From an uncultured Clostridia bacterium (lineage in GTDB: Bacteria; Bacillota; Clostridia; Lachnospirales; Anaerotignaceae), in the NCBI GenBank assembly GCA_944384265.1, contig CALWSR010000003.1, positions 62,001 to 126,000 on the forward strand: DNA of 64,000 bases, given 5' to 3'. The notes below the pieces were generated by a model that saw nothing but the letters and a program-made list of their open reading frames with translations, had not been told where the DNA came from and did no database searches. Below are positions 27,950 to 37,372 of this stretch, one piece after another; position 1 is the stretch's first letter, and each line of letters begins with the position of its first letter. The position numbers were made by a program, and so were the translations under genes.

Positions 27950-28228
27950 ACACCATATAAATATTTATGTTTTAGTATATACCTATTTTTATCATTTGTC
28001 AATAAAACTTTTTACTTTTTTATTTCTCCACTCATTTTTATTTTCTGCTTTTTTAAAATATGCTTTTTAGACCTGTGTACATTTTATGGCCTTTGCCACA
28101 TCCCCAATCAAAGGCTGTTTACAGCAAAGCCTCTATTTTTTCGTAAAATATCATTTGTGGCAGAAACCACCTGTTTTCTGCCAAGGGCAGCTTTGTGACA
28201 ATGGTTTTTATATCACCAAAATATAAAT
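27950..28228. other. Intergenic region between tRNA-fMet and rnhB
   Basis: About 280 bases between divergent transcripts. It must contain the tRNA promoter; I see no further structure. Confidence 0.4.
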
Positions 28229-28257
28229 TTGCTTTTTACTGCTTTTCTCACTATAAT
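28229..28257 (+). promoter_or_regulatory. Sigma-A promoter of the rnhB-yraN gene
   Basis: TTGCTT (28229-28234) and TATAAT (28252-28257) with a 17-base spacer, 24 bases before the ATG at 28282, which has an excellent AAGGAGG site. Confidence 0.65.
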
Positions 28258-28281
28258 AGATACAAAACAAGGAGGTTTGTT

Positions 28282-29418
28282 ATGGAAACAATAGATGCTG
28301 TCAAAAAAAAGCTATCCTCTGCATCAGCACAGCAGCTGCCGGATTTATTAAAGCAATACAGCTGCGACAAAAGAAAGGGCATTCAAAATATCCTATCAAA
28401 ATATCATAAAAAAATGGCCGCTGACCAAAAGGAATCCCAAAGGCTGGAAAATATGCTGCTTTTTGAAAGGCAGTGCTATCAAGAGGGCTTCACTGCCATA
28501 GCAGGCATAGATGAGGTGGGACGGGGGCCTCTGGCCGGTCCTGTTGTGGCCGCCGCCGTGATTTTGCCAAAGGAGTGCAAAATAGAGGGCATCAATGATT
28601 CCAAAAAGCTTTCTGCCCAAAAAAGAGAGGCACTCTACCCCATCATTTGTGAAAAGGCCATTGCTTACGGCATTGGCATTGTAACAGCACAACGCATTGA
28701 TGAAATCAACATATTGCAGGCAACATTTGAAGCCATGAGGGAAGCCGTTTCAAAGCTTTCTCTTGCTCCCGATTTCATACTGGCCGATGCGGTACACATT
28801 CCCCACATTCCAATCCCTCAAAGGGGCATCATAGGGGGGGATGGCAAAAGCATTTCCATTGCCGCTGCCAGCATCATTGCAAAGGTTACAAGAGATGGCA
28901 TCATGGAGGAATATGCTAAAATATATCCTTCATATGGCTTTGAAAAAAACAAGGGCTATGGCTCTCAAGAGCATATCCATGCCATTTCTGCCTATGGCCT
29001 TTGTGCCATACACCGCAAAACATTTGTCAAAAATATATCTTCTCATCACAAAAATCCATCTCAAAACAAACAAAAAGGAGATAAAGCAGAGCAGCTGGCT
29101 GTACAAGAAATGAAAAAAATGGGATATACCATATTGGCACAAAATTACCGTTGTTTGACAGGGGAAATTGACATCATCGCCAAAAAAGAAAATACCATTG
29201 TATTTACAGAAGTAAAATTCAGACAATCAGAACAAAAGGGATTTCCCTGTGAGGCTGTAACACCTCAAAAACAAAAACACATCCTAGCAGCAGCAAACAG
29301 CTATCTGTCTGAAAATGAAATTTCTGACACTGCCATTCGTTTTGATGTGGCAGAAATATTGCAAAAACAGCAAAAGCTTTTTTTTCGCTATATAGAAAAT
29401 GCCTTTTGGCAGGAATAG
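28282..29418 (+). CDS. rnhB: Ribonuclease HII fused to a YraN-family (UPF0102) endonuclease-like domain
   Basis: 378 residues from the ATG after AAGGAGGTTTGTT. Residues about 72-250 are RNase HII, which removes RNA from RNA/DNA hybrids. The acidic site is seen as Asp77-Glu78 (DEVGRG), Asp169 and Asp205 (KVTRD). A Ser/Gln/Lys linker leads to a YraN domain (about 265-375) with GEIDIIA and FTEVKFR, the Asp297/Glu310/Lys312 pattern of the PD-(D/E)XK fold. The two are usually separate neighbouring genes; here the frame is continuous. pgeF follows after 12 bases. Confidence 0.93.
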   Translation: METIDAVKKKLSSASAQQLPDLLKQYSCDKRKGIQNILSKYHKKMAADQKESQRLENMLLFERQCYQEGFTAIAGIDEVGRGPLAGPVVAAAVILPKECKIEGINDSKKLSAQKREALYPIICEKAIAYGIGIVTAQRIDEINILQATFEAMREAVSKLSLAPDFILADAVHIPHIPIPQRGIIGGDGKSISIAAASIIAKVTRDGIMEEYAKIYPSYGFEKNKGYGSQEHIHAISAYGLCAIHRKTFVKNISSHHKNPSQNKQKGDKAEQLAVQEMKKMGYTILAQNYRCLTGEIDIIAKKENTIVFTEVKFRQSEQKGFPCEAVTPQKQKHILAAANSYLSENEISDTAIRFDVAEILQKQQKLFFRYIENAFWQE

Positions 29419-29430
29419 GAGAATGAAAAT

Positions 29431-30243
29431 ATGCATCACATTCATGAAAAAAATCATTTGCACTATGTCACATTTGAAAATTTGAAAAATACAAATATGG
29501 TAAACCATTGCTTCACAACACGTCTTGGCGGTGTCAGCCAAGGCGTCTATGCCCAGCTTAACCTCAGCTTTACCAGAGGAGAGCCAAAACAAACAATACT
29601 TGAAAATTATCACATCCTTTGCCGCACACTGGGATTTGATTTTGACAGCTTTGTGCTTTGCCATCAAACCCATACAACCAATGTGCGTGTTGTCACAGAG
29701 GCCGACAGAGGCATGGGTGTCACAAAGCAAAGCACCATCCAAGACACAGATGCTTTGATTACAAACATTCCGGGCATACAGCTGGTGGCATTTTCAGCAG
29801 ACTGCACTCCCATATTTCTGCTGGATACCCAAAAAAAAGCCATCGCAGTCATCCATGCCGGCTGGAGAGGCACTGTCAATGGCATTGCCAAAAAAACCAT
29901 AGAAAAAATGATACAGCACTATGATACAAACCCAAAAGACATCATTGCAGGCATTGGCCCCTGCATTGGACAATGCTGTTTTCAAGTGGACGCACCTGTC
30001 ATAAAAGAATTTCATCAAAAGCTTTCTTTTGCAGAAGAGGTCATCATACAAGATACGGTGCCCCAAAAATATAAAATTGACCTTTGGGAAACCAACCGCC
30101 GTATTTTGATGGAAGCTGGGGTGCCTCGGGAGCAAATTGAAATCTGCAAAATCTGCACCATGTGCCACACAGAGCTGTTTTATTCCCACAGAGCAATGGG
30201 CAATGCCAGAGGGAATATGGCGGCTGTCATCTCATTAAAATAA
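29431..30243 (+). CDS. pgeF: Laccase-domain protein YfiH/PgeF (peptidoglycan editing factor)
   Basis: 270 residues. Metal-site motifs are present: CHQTHTTNV, SADCTPIFL, VIHAGWRGTVNGI and the C-terminal CHTELFYSHR. The family includes a purine nucleoside/adenosine-acting enzyme of multi-copper-oxidase-like fold and the E. coli factor that prevents misincorporation of serine into peptidoglycan. It follows rnhB-yraN and precedes a nucleotidyltransferase, probably one operon. Confidence 0.92.
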   Translation: MHHIHEKNHLHYVTFENLKNTNMVNHCFTTRLGGVSQGVYAQLNLSFTRGEPKQTILENYHILCRTLGFDFDSFVLCHQTHTTNVRVVTEADRGMGVTKQSTIQDTDALITNIPGIQLVAFSADCTPIFLLDTQKKAIAVIHAGWRGTVNGIAKKTIEKMIQHYDTNPKDIIAGIGPCIGQCCFQVDAPVIKEFHQKLSFAEEVIIQDTVPQKYKIDLWETNRRILMEAGVPREQIEICKICTMCHTELFYSHRAMGNARGNMAAVISLK

Positions 30244-30264
30244 ACGGAAGGGGTGTGTATTTTT

Positions 30265-30930
30265 ATGGTAGAAATACAAACATATCTTTTTATTTTTCAA
30301 AAAAAATTGGAACAATTATTTGGAGAAAAGCTGTTTTTTTTCGGCATACAGGGCAGCTATGCCAGAGGAGAGGCCACAGAAGACAGTGACATTGATGTGG
30401 TAGTCATTGTGGAGGAGCTTACTGCTTCTTTGCTTTTGGATTATAAAAAAATGATAGACAGCCTGCCTTTTCGTCAAAAGCTTTGCGGCTTTGTTTCCGG
30501 AAGGGAAGAGTTGTTTCATTGGACCCCTTGGGAGCTGTTTCAGTTTTATTATGATACCAAACCTATTTTAGGCACACTGGATGATTTGCTTGCTCTGATT
30601 ACAAAGGATGACATCAAGCAAGCCGTTCATAACAGTGCCTGCAATATATATCACAGCTGCTGCCACAACATTTTGCATGAAAACAGTACAGAAATATTAA
30701 AATCTCTTTATAAATCCTGTGTATTTTTATTGCAGGCAAAATCCTTTTTGCAGACAGGCTATTACAGCAAAACAAAAAAAGAGCTTGAAACAGTCCTTTC
30801 TCAGGAGGATGCCTCCATCATTGCCATCAGCCAAAGGCCTTATGAAATTACAAAACAGCGGCTGGAAGAGCTTTCCTTTTTGTTATTGCAATGGTCAAGT
30901 GCTATTATCACAGATGAATCCTTTTCCTAA
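30265..30930 (+). CDS. Nucleotidyltransferase-domain protein (MNT-like)
   Basis: 221 residues from ATG 30265; GTG 30253 is an alternative. The N-terminal half has the pol-beta-type nucleotidyltransferase motif GSYARGEATEDSDIDVVV, with GS and the Asp-x-Asp metal pair (about residues 34-50). The C-terminal half is helical and resembles the HEPN-like or substrate domain fused to such enzymes. The substrate is unknown: it could be an antibiotic, tRNA or protein nucleotidyltransferase. No partner HEPN toxin gene is seen next to it. Confidence 0.75.
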   Translation: MVEIQTYLFIFQKKLEQLFGEKLFFFGIQGSYARGEATEDSDIDVVVIVEELTASLLLDYKKMIDSLPFRQKLCGFVSGREELFHWTPWELFQFYYDTKPILGTLDDLLALITKDDIKQAVHNSACNIYHSCCHNILHENSTEILKSLYKSCVFLLQAKSFLQTGYYSKTKKELETVLSQEDASIIAISQRPYEITKQRLEELSFLLLQWSSAIITDESFS

Positions 30931-31129
30931 TCAAAACAGACTAAGTCCATATTCTATTTTGATTTGTTTTACAGCCAATACAAAATCTGTCTGTATTTAT
31001 TTTCTTTTTTGTATGCCTTAGCATAGGCAATGAAAATGCTTTTATGGCAAATGTGCCTATTCTCCTTTTTTCTCATTTGCTCGGATACAAAGTGCTTATC
31101 TATGCGCTATTCTTTTTTTAAAACCAATG
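30931..31129. other. Intergenic region after the nucleotidyltransferase gene
   Basis: AT-rich, no gene seen. It ends at the dispersed stem-loop repeat described in the next entry. Confidence 0.4.
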
Positions 31130-31258
31130 CTGCGGCAAAATAAAAGCTGTACAAAAAAGCCCTTCCATACTGTAAAACCGGCTGCCTTCTGAGTGGAATT
31201 ATCTCAAAGGGCAACCGGTTTTTGTATGCTGTTGCTTCAAAGGGCTGTTTTGCAGCAG
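31130..31258. repeat. Dispersed nested stem-loop repeat, copy A
   Basis: About 130 bases. The outer arms are CTGCGGCAAAA and TTTTGCAGCAG; the inner arms are AAAACCGGCTGCC and GGGCAACCGGTTTT. The same core (AAAACCGGCTG then CTTCTGA, CAACCGGTTT, GGGCTRTTTTGCARCAG) recurs at 34511, 40.8 kb, 41.1 kb and 63.2 kb onward. It lies between convergent genes, where it could act as a bidirectional terminator. Confidence 0.75.
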
Positions 31259-31343
31259 TCTTTACACCATTTCAACAGCGAAAACACTTTTTATAAAATT
31301 GCTTTATACCCTCTCTTTAAATGGATTACCCCATTTTTATGGC

Positions 31344-31535
31344 TTAGGATTGCTCTTGGGCTTCTATGATTTTTTTTACACCCTTTTCAAATTTTTGTCT
31401 GGAAAGCATCACCAAATGTCCGCATTTACAGCAACGGATTCTAAAATCAATGCCTGTGCGCAGTATCTCCCATTCACTCCCTCCACAGGGATGGGGTTTT
31501 TTCATTTGTACTTTATCTCCCACAGAAAAATGCAT
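31344..31535 (-). CDS. DUF951 family protein
   Basis: A 63-residue basic protein with the family pattern VGDKVQMKKPHPCGGSEWEI and RCCKCGHLVMLSR. The cysteines suggest a small zinc-ribbon-like fold, and the shape suggests nucleic-acid binding, but no function is established. It lies downstream of the mscS gene, a common pairing in Clostridia. Confidence 0.88.
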   Translation of the reverse strand: MHFSVGDKVQMKKPHPCGGSEWEILRTGIDFRIRCCKCGHLVMLSRQKFEKGVKKIIEAQEQS

Positions 31536-31609
31536 TTTTTCACACTCCTTTTTTCATCACATCATTTAGGCTAATTTACTAAAAAAGAACAAAATGGTCA
31601 AGCATTATT

Positions 31610-32461
31610 TCACTCCTTTGCAATATGCACTGTTCTTTGGGGAAAGGGTATGCTGATTTTTTCCTGGTCAAATCTTTGTTTGATACGAATGCGCAGCTCT
31701 CTTTCCACGGCCCAATTTTTTTTCACCTGACATTTTCCCACAATGCGTATTCTCACAGCAGATTCATCCAGTGCCACCACACCGACCACCTCCGGCGTTT
31801 CCAAAAGCCCCTCCACATTATCTGTTTGCTCCATTTCATTTTTCAACACATTTATCACTTTTTGTGTATTTTCTTCATAGGCAACATCAACCTCTACAAT
31901 GGCATTCATATATTCCTTGCAGTAATTTGTAATCACTCCAATAGAGCCATTTGGAATAATATGCACTGCACCGTTAAAATCCCTTATTTTTGTAGTACGC
32001 ATTGTAATGGCCTCCACAGTGCCTGTCTGCCCCTGTATGGTCACAATATCCCCCACACCAAAATGGTCCTCAAACAATATAAAAAAGCCATCCAGTGTAT
32101 CCTGTATTACATTTTGGGCGCCCAGTCCAATGGCCACAGAGCCGGCGCCGGCAATGGCAATCAGAGAGCTTTTTTCCACGCCCAGCTGTACCAATATGGT
32201 GCAAATGGCAATAAAGTATAATAAATATTTTATCACACTGGATACAATGGAATAAACTGTGTTGGCCTTTCTTTCATCCACAGGCACCTTGCTGTTTTGT
32301 GCCTGCTTCATTAAAAACCGCTTTACAATTTTTCTGCTCAGCTGTACCAAAAAAAGACATACTATCAGCACAATCAGACAGTAAAATATTTTATAGCCCA
32401 ATTCCAAAAGTCTTTCAATATTTTTTTCAGAAAACAATATCAAAAATTCTTCCAAAAACAA
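31610..32461 (-). CDS. Small-conductance mechanosensitive channel, MscS family
   Basis: 283 residues. Three N-terminal membrane helices, then the pore-lining helix and beta domain signature SLIAIAGAGSVAIGLGAQNVIQD, followed by FFILFEDHFGVGDIV and the alpha/beta C-terminal domain. It would release solutes on osmotic downshock. The start is next to the stop of the upstream glutamine amidotransferase gene (no gap), so they are co-transcribed. Confidence 0.93.
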   Translation of the reverse strand: MFLEEFLILFSEKNIERLLELGYKIFYCLIVLIVCLFLVQLSRKIVKRFLMKQAQNSKVPVDERKANTVYSIVSSVIKYLLYFIAICTILVQLGVEKSSLIAIAGAGSVAIGLGAQNVIQDTLDGFFILFEDHFGVGDIVTIQGQTGTVEAITMRTTKIRDFNGAVHIIPNGSIGVITNYCKEYMNAIVEVDVAYEENTQKVINVLKNEMEQTDNVEGLLETPEVVGVVALDESAVRIRIVGKCQVKKNWAVERELRIRIKQRFDQEKISIPFPQRTVHIAKE

Positions 32462-33148
32462 TCACCCTTCTTTTGCTGCTTTGATAAACATTTCAAAGAG
32501 CTTCCTTTGTATTTTACATTTTGTCATTGCCTCAGGATGCCACTGCACCCCAACCACAAATGGAGCTGTTTTATGTTCTATGGCCTCTATCAAGCCATCC
32601 TTGCTTTTTGCACAAACCAAAAAATCATTTCCCGGCTCTTTTACAGACTGGTGATGAAAGCTGTTTACCATACAGCTGTCTGCACCTGCAATTTTGTATA
32701 AAATGCTGTTTTGTGCAATTTCTATGCTGTGGGTGGGATAAAAACGGGGTGCCTTTTGCATATGCTTTATGTTGGTATGGCTTTGGCTGAAAATATCTTG
32801 ATAAATACTGCCTCCATGCAATATTGCCATCAGCTGCATACCTCTGCAAATCCCCAATACAGCCAGCTTTTTTTGCTGTGCCTGCTGATATAGCCTCCAT
32901 TCAAAATCATCTCTGAGGGGAGAAATCTCTCCATTTTCTTTGATAGGCTCTTCTCCAAACAAAACAGGGTCAATATCTCCCCCTCCTGTAAGCAGCAGAC
33001 CATCAATAAAATCAGGAAATGCTTCATTGGGACAAAGCAGCACAGCATATCCTCCTGCCTGCTCCACAGCCTTCACATACTGCTCAGAAAGCATAAATTT
33101 TTTTGTTTCATAACAATAATCCGGTGTAATACCTATAATGGGCTTCAT
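32462..33148 (-). CDS. Class-I glutamine amidotransferase-like hydrolase (peptidase C26, PuuD-like)
   Basis: 228 residues from ATG 33148, which follows AAAGGAGA; the longer frame to 33379 has no ribosome site and no homologous look. The catalytic triad is visible: nucleophile in LGICRGMQLM and His/Glu in WHPEA. The family cleaves gamma-glutamyl bonds, as in gamma-glutamyl-GABA hydrolysis. The substrate here is not shown by context (mscS follows). Confidence 0.88.
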   Translation of the reverse strand: MKPIIGITPDYCYETKKFMLSEQYVKAVEQAGGYAVLLCPNEAFPDFIDGLLLTGGGDIDPVLFGEEPIKENGEISPLRDDFEWRLYQQAQQKKLAVLGICRGMQLMAILHGGSIYQDIFSQSHTNIKHMQKAPRFYPTHSIEIAQNSILYKIAGADSCMVNSFHHQSVKEPGNDFLVCAKSKDGLIEAIEHKTAPFVVGVQWHPEAMTKCKIQRKLFEMFIKAAKEG

Positions 33149-33721
33149 AAAAATCTCCTTTTTCTTTTTCAGATTTTGCTGCTTTGCTATGAAATAGAAA
33201 GGGAAAAGCACTGATATTCCAGTCAAAACCGGCTTTGTCCCTTTTTTTGAAGCAGGTGCGCTTTTAAATGGCAACGCTGCAATTTTTCCTCTTTTCCATG
33301 GAAATGACAAATTTTTTGGCTGCTTTTTTTCAATCCCCATATCATTGTTCCATTTCATATCCTCATTGATGAGGCACATTCATATTTGGGGCCTTTCTGG
33401 AAATAGAAATGACGGCCAAAACCACCTCTTTTACTGCTTCATTTATCATCTTTGGCATAATAAGGCCTCTGAAATTTTTCTTTTGCCATACAGAAAAGTC
33501 CGTTGGCAATGTCTTTTCCTTTTTTTCAAACAAAGTGGTATGTTTTGATTCGTCTCAAAACCCTTACCATATGATTTTTGCCATTCACATAACCCATCCA
33601 TTTTTTATTTTGCCGGCAGAAATACAGACAAAATATGGATGGCGGCATTTTTATATGACACAGTCTGCAAGGCCTGATTGTCATCTATTTACAGGCATAC
33701 ATTTATTTTTATGACTATGTA
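33149..33721. other. Intergenic region upstream of mtnN
   Basis: About 570 bases between divergent genes. Short frames are present but none has a ribosome site and recognisable content. The promoter of the amidotransferase-mscS operon should be here but was not pinned down. Confidence 0.4.
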
Positions 33722-33751
33722 TTGTATGGTAGCACAAAAATATGCTAAAAT
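33722..33751 (+). promoter_or_regulatory. Probable sigma-A promoter of mtnN
   Basis: TTGTAT (33722-33727) and TAAAAT (33746-33751) with an 18-base spacer, about 45 bases before the start codon. Confidence 0.5.
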
Positions 33752-33797
33752 AAAGAGATTTCAATAGATTTTATATGGAAAGAAAGGGGAAATTCTT

Positions 33798-34499
33798 TTG
33801 CATAAAATTGGTATTATCGGTGCAATGCAGGAAGAAATTGCACCATTGCAGCAAAAGGCTGTTATCACACAAACACAGTCATTTCTAGGCTTAACATTTT
33901 ATCAAGGCACACTTTACAACAAAGAAATCATATTGGTTGTCAGCGGCATAGGAAAGGTCAACGCCGCCCTTTGCACACAGGTTTTGATAGACCGCTTTGA
34001 TGTGGATTGTATCATCAATGTGGGTGTAGCCGGGGCTGTATATTCCAAATTATCCATTGGAGATATTGTCATATCTGAAAATGCCGTGCAGCATGATATG
34101 GACACCTCTGCATTTGGGGACCCCATAGGCATCATTCCTCGTATGAAGGAAAGCTATTTTAAAGCGGATAAAAATTTGATTGCATTGGCCAAAGACTGCG
34201 GAGAAGCATTAAGCACAAAAACAAATATTTTTGTAGGCACCATTGCCAGCGGTGACCAGTTTATCAGTACTGTATCGGGAAAACAAAAAATATGGAACAC
34301 TGTAAAGGGCTATTGTGCAGAAATGGAGGGGGCAGCCATTGCCCATGCCTGCTATCTCAATGACATTCCCTTTGTTATCATACGCTGTATTTCTGATGAC
34401 GCCGAGGAAAAGGCACACATTTCCTATGAAGAATTTGTAAAAATTGCCGCAAAAAATTCCGGCGAGCTGTTGGAAAAAATGCTGCAAAGGCTGCCATAA
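33798..34499 (+). CDS. mtnN: 5'-methylthioadenosine/S-adenosylhomocysteine nucleosidase
   Basis: 233 residues; cleaves MTA and SAH (and 5'-deoxyadenosine) to adenine and a ribosyl product. Motifs: GAMQEEIAPL with the catalytic Glu, VGVAGAVYSKLSIGDIVIS, EMEGAAIAHACY for ribose binding, and the catalytic Asp in ISDDAEEKAH. The start is a TTG after GAAAGGGGA. Monocistronic. Confidence 0.95.
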   Translation: MHKIGIIGAMQEEIAPLQQKAVITQTQSFLGLTFYQGTLYNKEIILVVSGIGKVNAALCTQVLIDRFDVDCIINVGVAGAVYSKLSIGDIVISENAVQHDMDTSAFGDPIGIIPRMKESYFKADKNLIALAKDCGEALSTKTNIFVGTIASGDQFISTVSGKQKIWNTVKGYCAEMEGAAIAHACYLNDIPFVIIRCISDDAEEKAHISYEEFVKIAAKNSGELLEKMLQRLP

Positions 34500-34510
34500 T
34501 CAAATGTTGT

Positions 34511-34630
34511 CAGGGCTGCTGCAAAATAAAATTGGGTGAAAAAAATCATAAAAAAACGGCTGCCTTCTGATTGGAATTTACCGGTTTTTGTATGCTTTTA
34601 TATAAAAAGGCCATTTTGCAGCAGCCCCTG
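34511..34630. repeat. Dispersed nested stem-loop repeat, copy B
   Basis: Starts 11 bases after the mtnN stop. Outer stem of 17 bp: CAGGGCTGCTGCAAAAT (34511-34527) pairs with ATTTTGCAGCAGCCCCTG (34613-34630, one bulged C). The inside has AAAACGGCTGCCTTCTGATT and ACCGGTTTTTGTATGC, the same core as copy A. May serve as the mtnN terminator. Confidence 0.8.
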
Positions 34631-35041
34631 CTTTTTTATTGCTCTCACATTTTCATCACAGCCAATATTCCCCTCTTTTTTATATGCTTCCAATCTGCCC
34701 TTGATATGATTTCATAAATCTCCTTTTCAACAAGGTACTCTAAAAACACCCCATTACCACATCCAATTCTGACTGCCCTTTCCCTTCTGAAATCATTTAT
34801 TCCTTTTTTTCATCCATATGCTTTATGAAATAGTATAAAAGCTCTTATTTTTTTCATCATTTCTCTTGTGTTGTTGCCATAGAAAACGCCTCCCTTTTTG
34901 TAGATTTGTTTTACAGCATAAACATTTTTAAAAACACTTGTCTGCGCCTTCCTTTTTCAGCCAACAAAAAGCAATTTGCTGTTCCATTGATATTGTTTCA
35001 TTGATATAGTATGCCATTTCCATGGCTTATAAAAATAGATG
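34631..35041. other. Intergenic region upstream of marR
   Basis: About 410 bases, AT-rich, no gene or structured element seen before the marR promoter. Confidence 0.4.
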
Positions 35042-35100
35042 TTGACATGAGTATGAAATCGTACTATAATCCTGTTTGGAATTAAGTATGATTTCGTACT
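35042..35100 (+). promoter_or_regulatory. marR promoter with two operator-like repeats
   Basis: Perfect TTGACA (35042-35047), 17-base spacer, perfect TATAAT (35065-35070). A 16-bp near-palindrome AGTATGAAATCGTACT fills the spacer (35050-35065), and a second copy AGTATGATTTCGTACT lies at 35085-35100 before the ribosome site. The arrangement predicts repression by the MarR protein encoded just downstream. Confidence 0.8.
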
Positions 35101-35114
35101 TATGGAGGTGTTTT

Positions 35115-35555
35115 ATGCAGTTTGAACAAAAACCGGAATTAAGAGCATTGAACGGTATCTACAAAGAGGTTGACAAATTGTATCATGATGTAGCCGTCAA
35201 GGCAGGACTGTCCGACAGTTCTTTTTTTATATTATATACCATTGCGGAATTGGGAAACGGCTGTTTGCAAAAGGATGTTTGTGATATGTATTCCATCAAC
35301 AAGCAAACCATACATTCTGCCATTAAAAATTTGGAAAAAAAGGGCTATCTTTATTTCAAAAGGGGAAAAGGCCGTAATATGCACATTTGTTTGACACAGG
35401 AGGGAGAAAAATTGATACAGCAAAAAATCATACCCATTATGGAGGCAGAAAATGCCGTTTTTACTGCCATGACAGAGGAGGAAAGCCAAGCACTGCTTTT
35501 TTTAAATAAAAAATATCTTTCTTTACTCCATCAAAAAATGAGCAAATTGCTGTAA
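35115..35555 (+). CDS. MarR-family transcriptional regulator
   Basis: 146 residues from ATG 35115 (GGAGG upstream). The winged helix-turn-helix is at about 50-100: LQKDVCDMYSINKQTIHSAI, then NLEKKGYLYFKRGKGRN for the wing. The promoter carries two matching near-palindromes, so autorepression is likely. A MATE exporter gene follows about 400 bases downstream on the same strand, suggesting control of drug or metabolite efflux (inference). Confidence 0.9.
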   Translation: MQFEQKPELRALNGIYKEVDKLYHDVAVKAGLSDSSFFILYTIAELGNGCLQKDVCDMYSINKQTIHSAIKNLEKKGYLYFKRGKGRNMHICLTQEGEKLIQQKIIPIMEAENAVFTAMTEEESQALLFLNKKYLSLLHQKMSKLL

Positions 35556-35957
35556 AAAAAAGTCTGTTGAAAAATGAGCTTTATACTGTTTTATTGGCTG
35601 TCCAAAGCATTTTTCAATGGAATAGCTACAATATCCTTTTTTCCAATCCACAGCCCCCTCTTTTATGTAAATCAGCATACTGACAACCCTTTCTTTTATG
35701 CCGGCTGTATTATGGGCATAGAAAAAATGGATATGGTACCGGCAAACAAAAAAAATTGGTGTGATAAAATAAGCAAAGTCTTGAGGACACTGCCTTCCCA
35801 TTGAAAAAAATTGCAGTAAAGCATCCAAAAATCCTTCTTGGCAGACTGGAGCAAATGAGAAAGAAAGAAAATGGGTTTTGACTATAAAGTCAATGCTGCA
35901 TCCCTTTCTGTTTCATAAAAAAGCAGCAAAAATATTTATGTTTATAAGGAGGAAACC
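35556..35957. other. Intergenic region between marR and the MATE gene
   Basis: About 400 bases with no supported gene. No third copy of the marR operator motif was found, so the exporter may be read through from marR or have its own unrecognised promoter. Confidence 0.4.
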
Positions 35958-37289
35958 ATGAAAATACAATTATCCGACCATTTTGGCTATAAAAGACTGC
36001 TTCGTTTTGTCATATCCCCTGTTTTGATGATGATATGCACCTCTTTATACAGCATTGTGGACGGTTTTTTTGTGTCCAATTTTGTGGGAAAAACAGCATT
36101 TGCCGCCGTCAATTTATATATGCCCTTGATGATGGGCATGGGCTCCTTTGGCTTTATGATAGGTGCAGGCGGCAGTGCTGTCATTTCAAAAACATTTGGA
36201 GAAGGAAAAAAACAGCTGGCAAATGAATATTTTTCCATGCTGATTTATATTACAATATTGTTTGGCATTTTTTGCTCTATATTGGCCTTTCTGTTTTTAA
36301 AGCCCATTATACTGCTTTTGGGAGCAGAGGGAGAGCTGGTTTCCCATGCCATGACATACGGACGTATTTTGCTGTTGTCTCAAATGGCATTTATGCTGCA
36401 AAATGTGTTTCAGTTTTTTTTGACTGTGGCCGAAAAGCCTCAGCTCAGCCTGAAAATATCCATTCTTTCAGGCATAACAAACGGCATTTTGGATTTTGTT
36501 TTTATTGTGGTGTTTCAATGGGGCATTGCAGGTGCTGCCGCCGCAACCGCCATTGGGCAGGCAGTGGGAGGCATTGTGCCATTGCTTTATTTTATGAAAA
36601 AAAATGATAGCTGGCTCCGTTTGACAAAATCAAAATGGCATTTTGGCGTTTTGTTAAAAACCTGTACAAATGGCTCCTCTGAGCTGATGACAAATCTGGC
36701 CTCTTCTGTTGTTACAATATTATATAATTTGCAGCTTATGAAAATTGCAGGGGAAAACGGCGTTGCCGCCTATGGTGTGATTATGTATGTCAGCTTTATA
36801 TTTGCCGCTGTTTTTATAGGCTATTCCATTGGCAGCGCCCCCATCATCAGCTATCACTACGGTGCGGCAAATCCTGCTGAGTTAAAAAATCTGTTTCAAA
36901 AAAGCATTGTGCTGCTTATGGCAGCAGGCATTGTGATGTTCACTGCTGTGGAGGTGCTTTCTGCACCGCTGACAAAGCTGTTTGTACGCTACGACCCCTA
37001 TTTATATGACATGACACTAAGAGGCTTTCGGTTATATGCTTTTATGTTTTTGGTTTGCGGCATCAATATATGGGGCTCTGCATTTTTTACAGCCTTAAAT
37101 AACGGATTGGTTTCTGCATTGATTTCTTTTTTAAGAACATTGGTGTTTGAAACAGGAGCCGTGTTGATTTTGCCCATCTATTTGGGCCTGGACGGCATAT
37201 GGCTTTCTGTATTGGTGGCAGAGATATTTGCTCTTATCATCACAGTGTTGTTTTTTGTCACAAAAAAGAAACAATATCAATATGCTTAA
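35958..37289 (+). CDS. MATE-family multidrug/metabolite efflux transporter
   Basis: 443 residues with about 12 membrane helices in two repeats. The family opening is RLLRFVISPVLMMICTSLYS, followed by IVDGFFVSNFVGKTAFAAVN. It exports cations or drugs in exchange for Na+ or H+. ATG after AAGGAGGAAACC. Upstream marR is the likely regulator. Confidence 0.92.
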   Translation: MKIQLSDHFGYKRLLRFVISPVLMMICTSLYSIVDGFFVSNFVGKTAFAAVNLYMPLMMGMGSFGFMIGAGGSAVISKTFGEGKKQLANEYFSMLIYITILFGIFCSILAFLFLKPIILLLGAEGELVSHAMTYGRILLLSQMAFMLQNVFQFFLTVAEKPQLSLKISILSGITNGILDFVFIVVFQWGIAGAAAATAIGQAVGGIVPLLYFMKKNDSWLRLTKSKWHFGVLLKTCTNGSSELMTNLASSVVTILYNLQLMKIAGENGVAAYGVIMYVSFIFAAVFIGYSIGSAPIISYHYGAANPAELKNLFQKSIVLLMAAGIVMFTAVEVLSAPLTKLFVRYDPYLYDMTLRGFRLYAFMFLVCGINIWGSAFFTALNNGLVSALISFLRTLVFETGAVLILPIYLGLDGIWLSVLVAEIFALIITVLFFVTKKKQYQYA

Positions 37290-37372
37290 ATGGGACGATA
37301 CTTTTGACAGCAGCAGCCACAGAAATGCTATTGACTTTTTTGATACAGCATTTTATAATAAAGTCAAACAAA

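Noticed and set aside
33149-33379. 77-residue N-terminal extension of the C26 amidotransferase
   Set aside because: Not family-like and no ribosome site; ATG 33148 follows AAAGGAGA and matches the family start.
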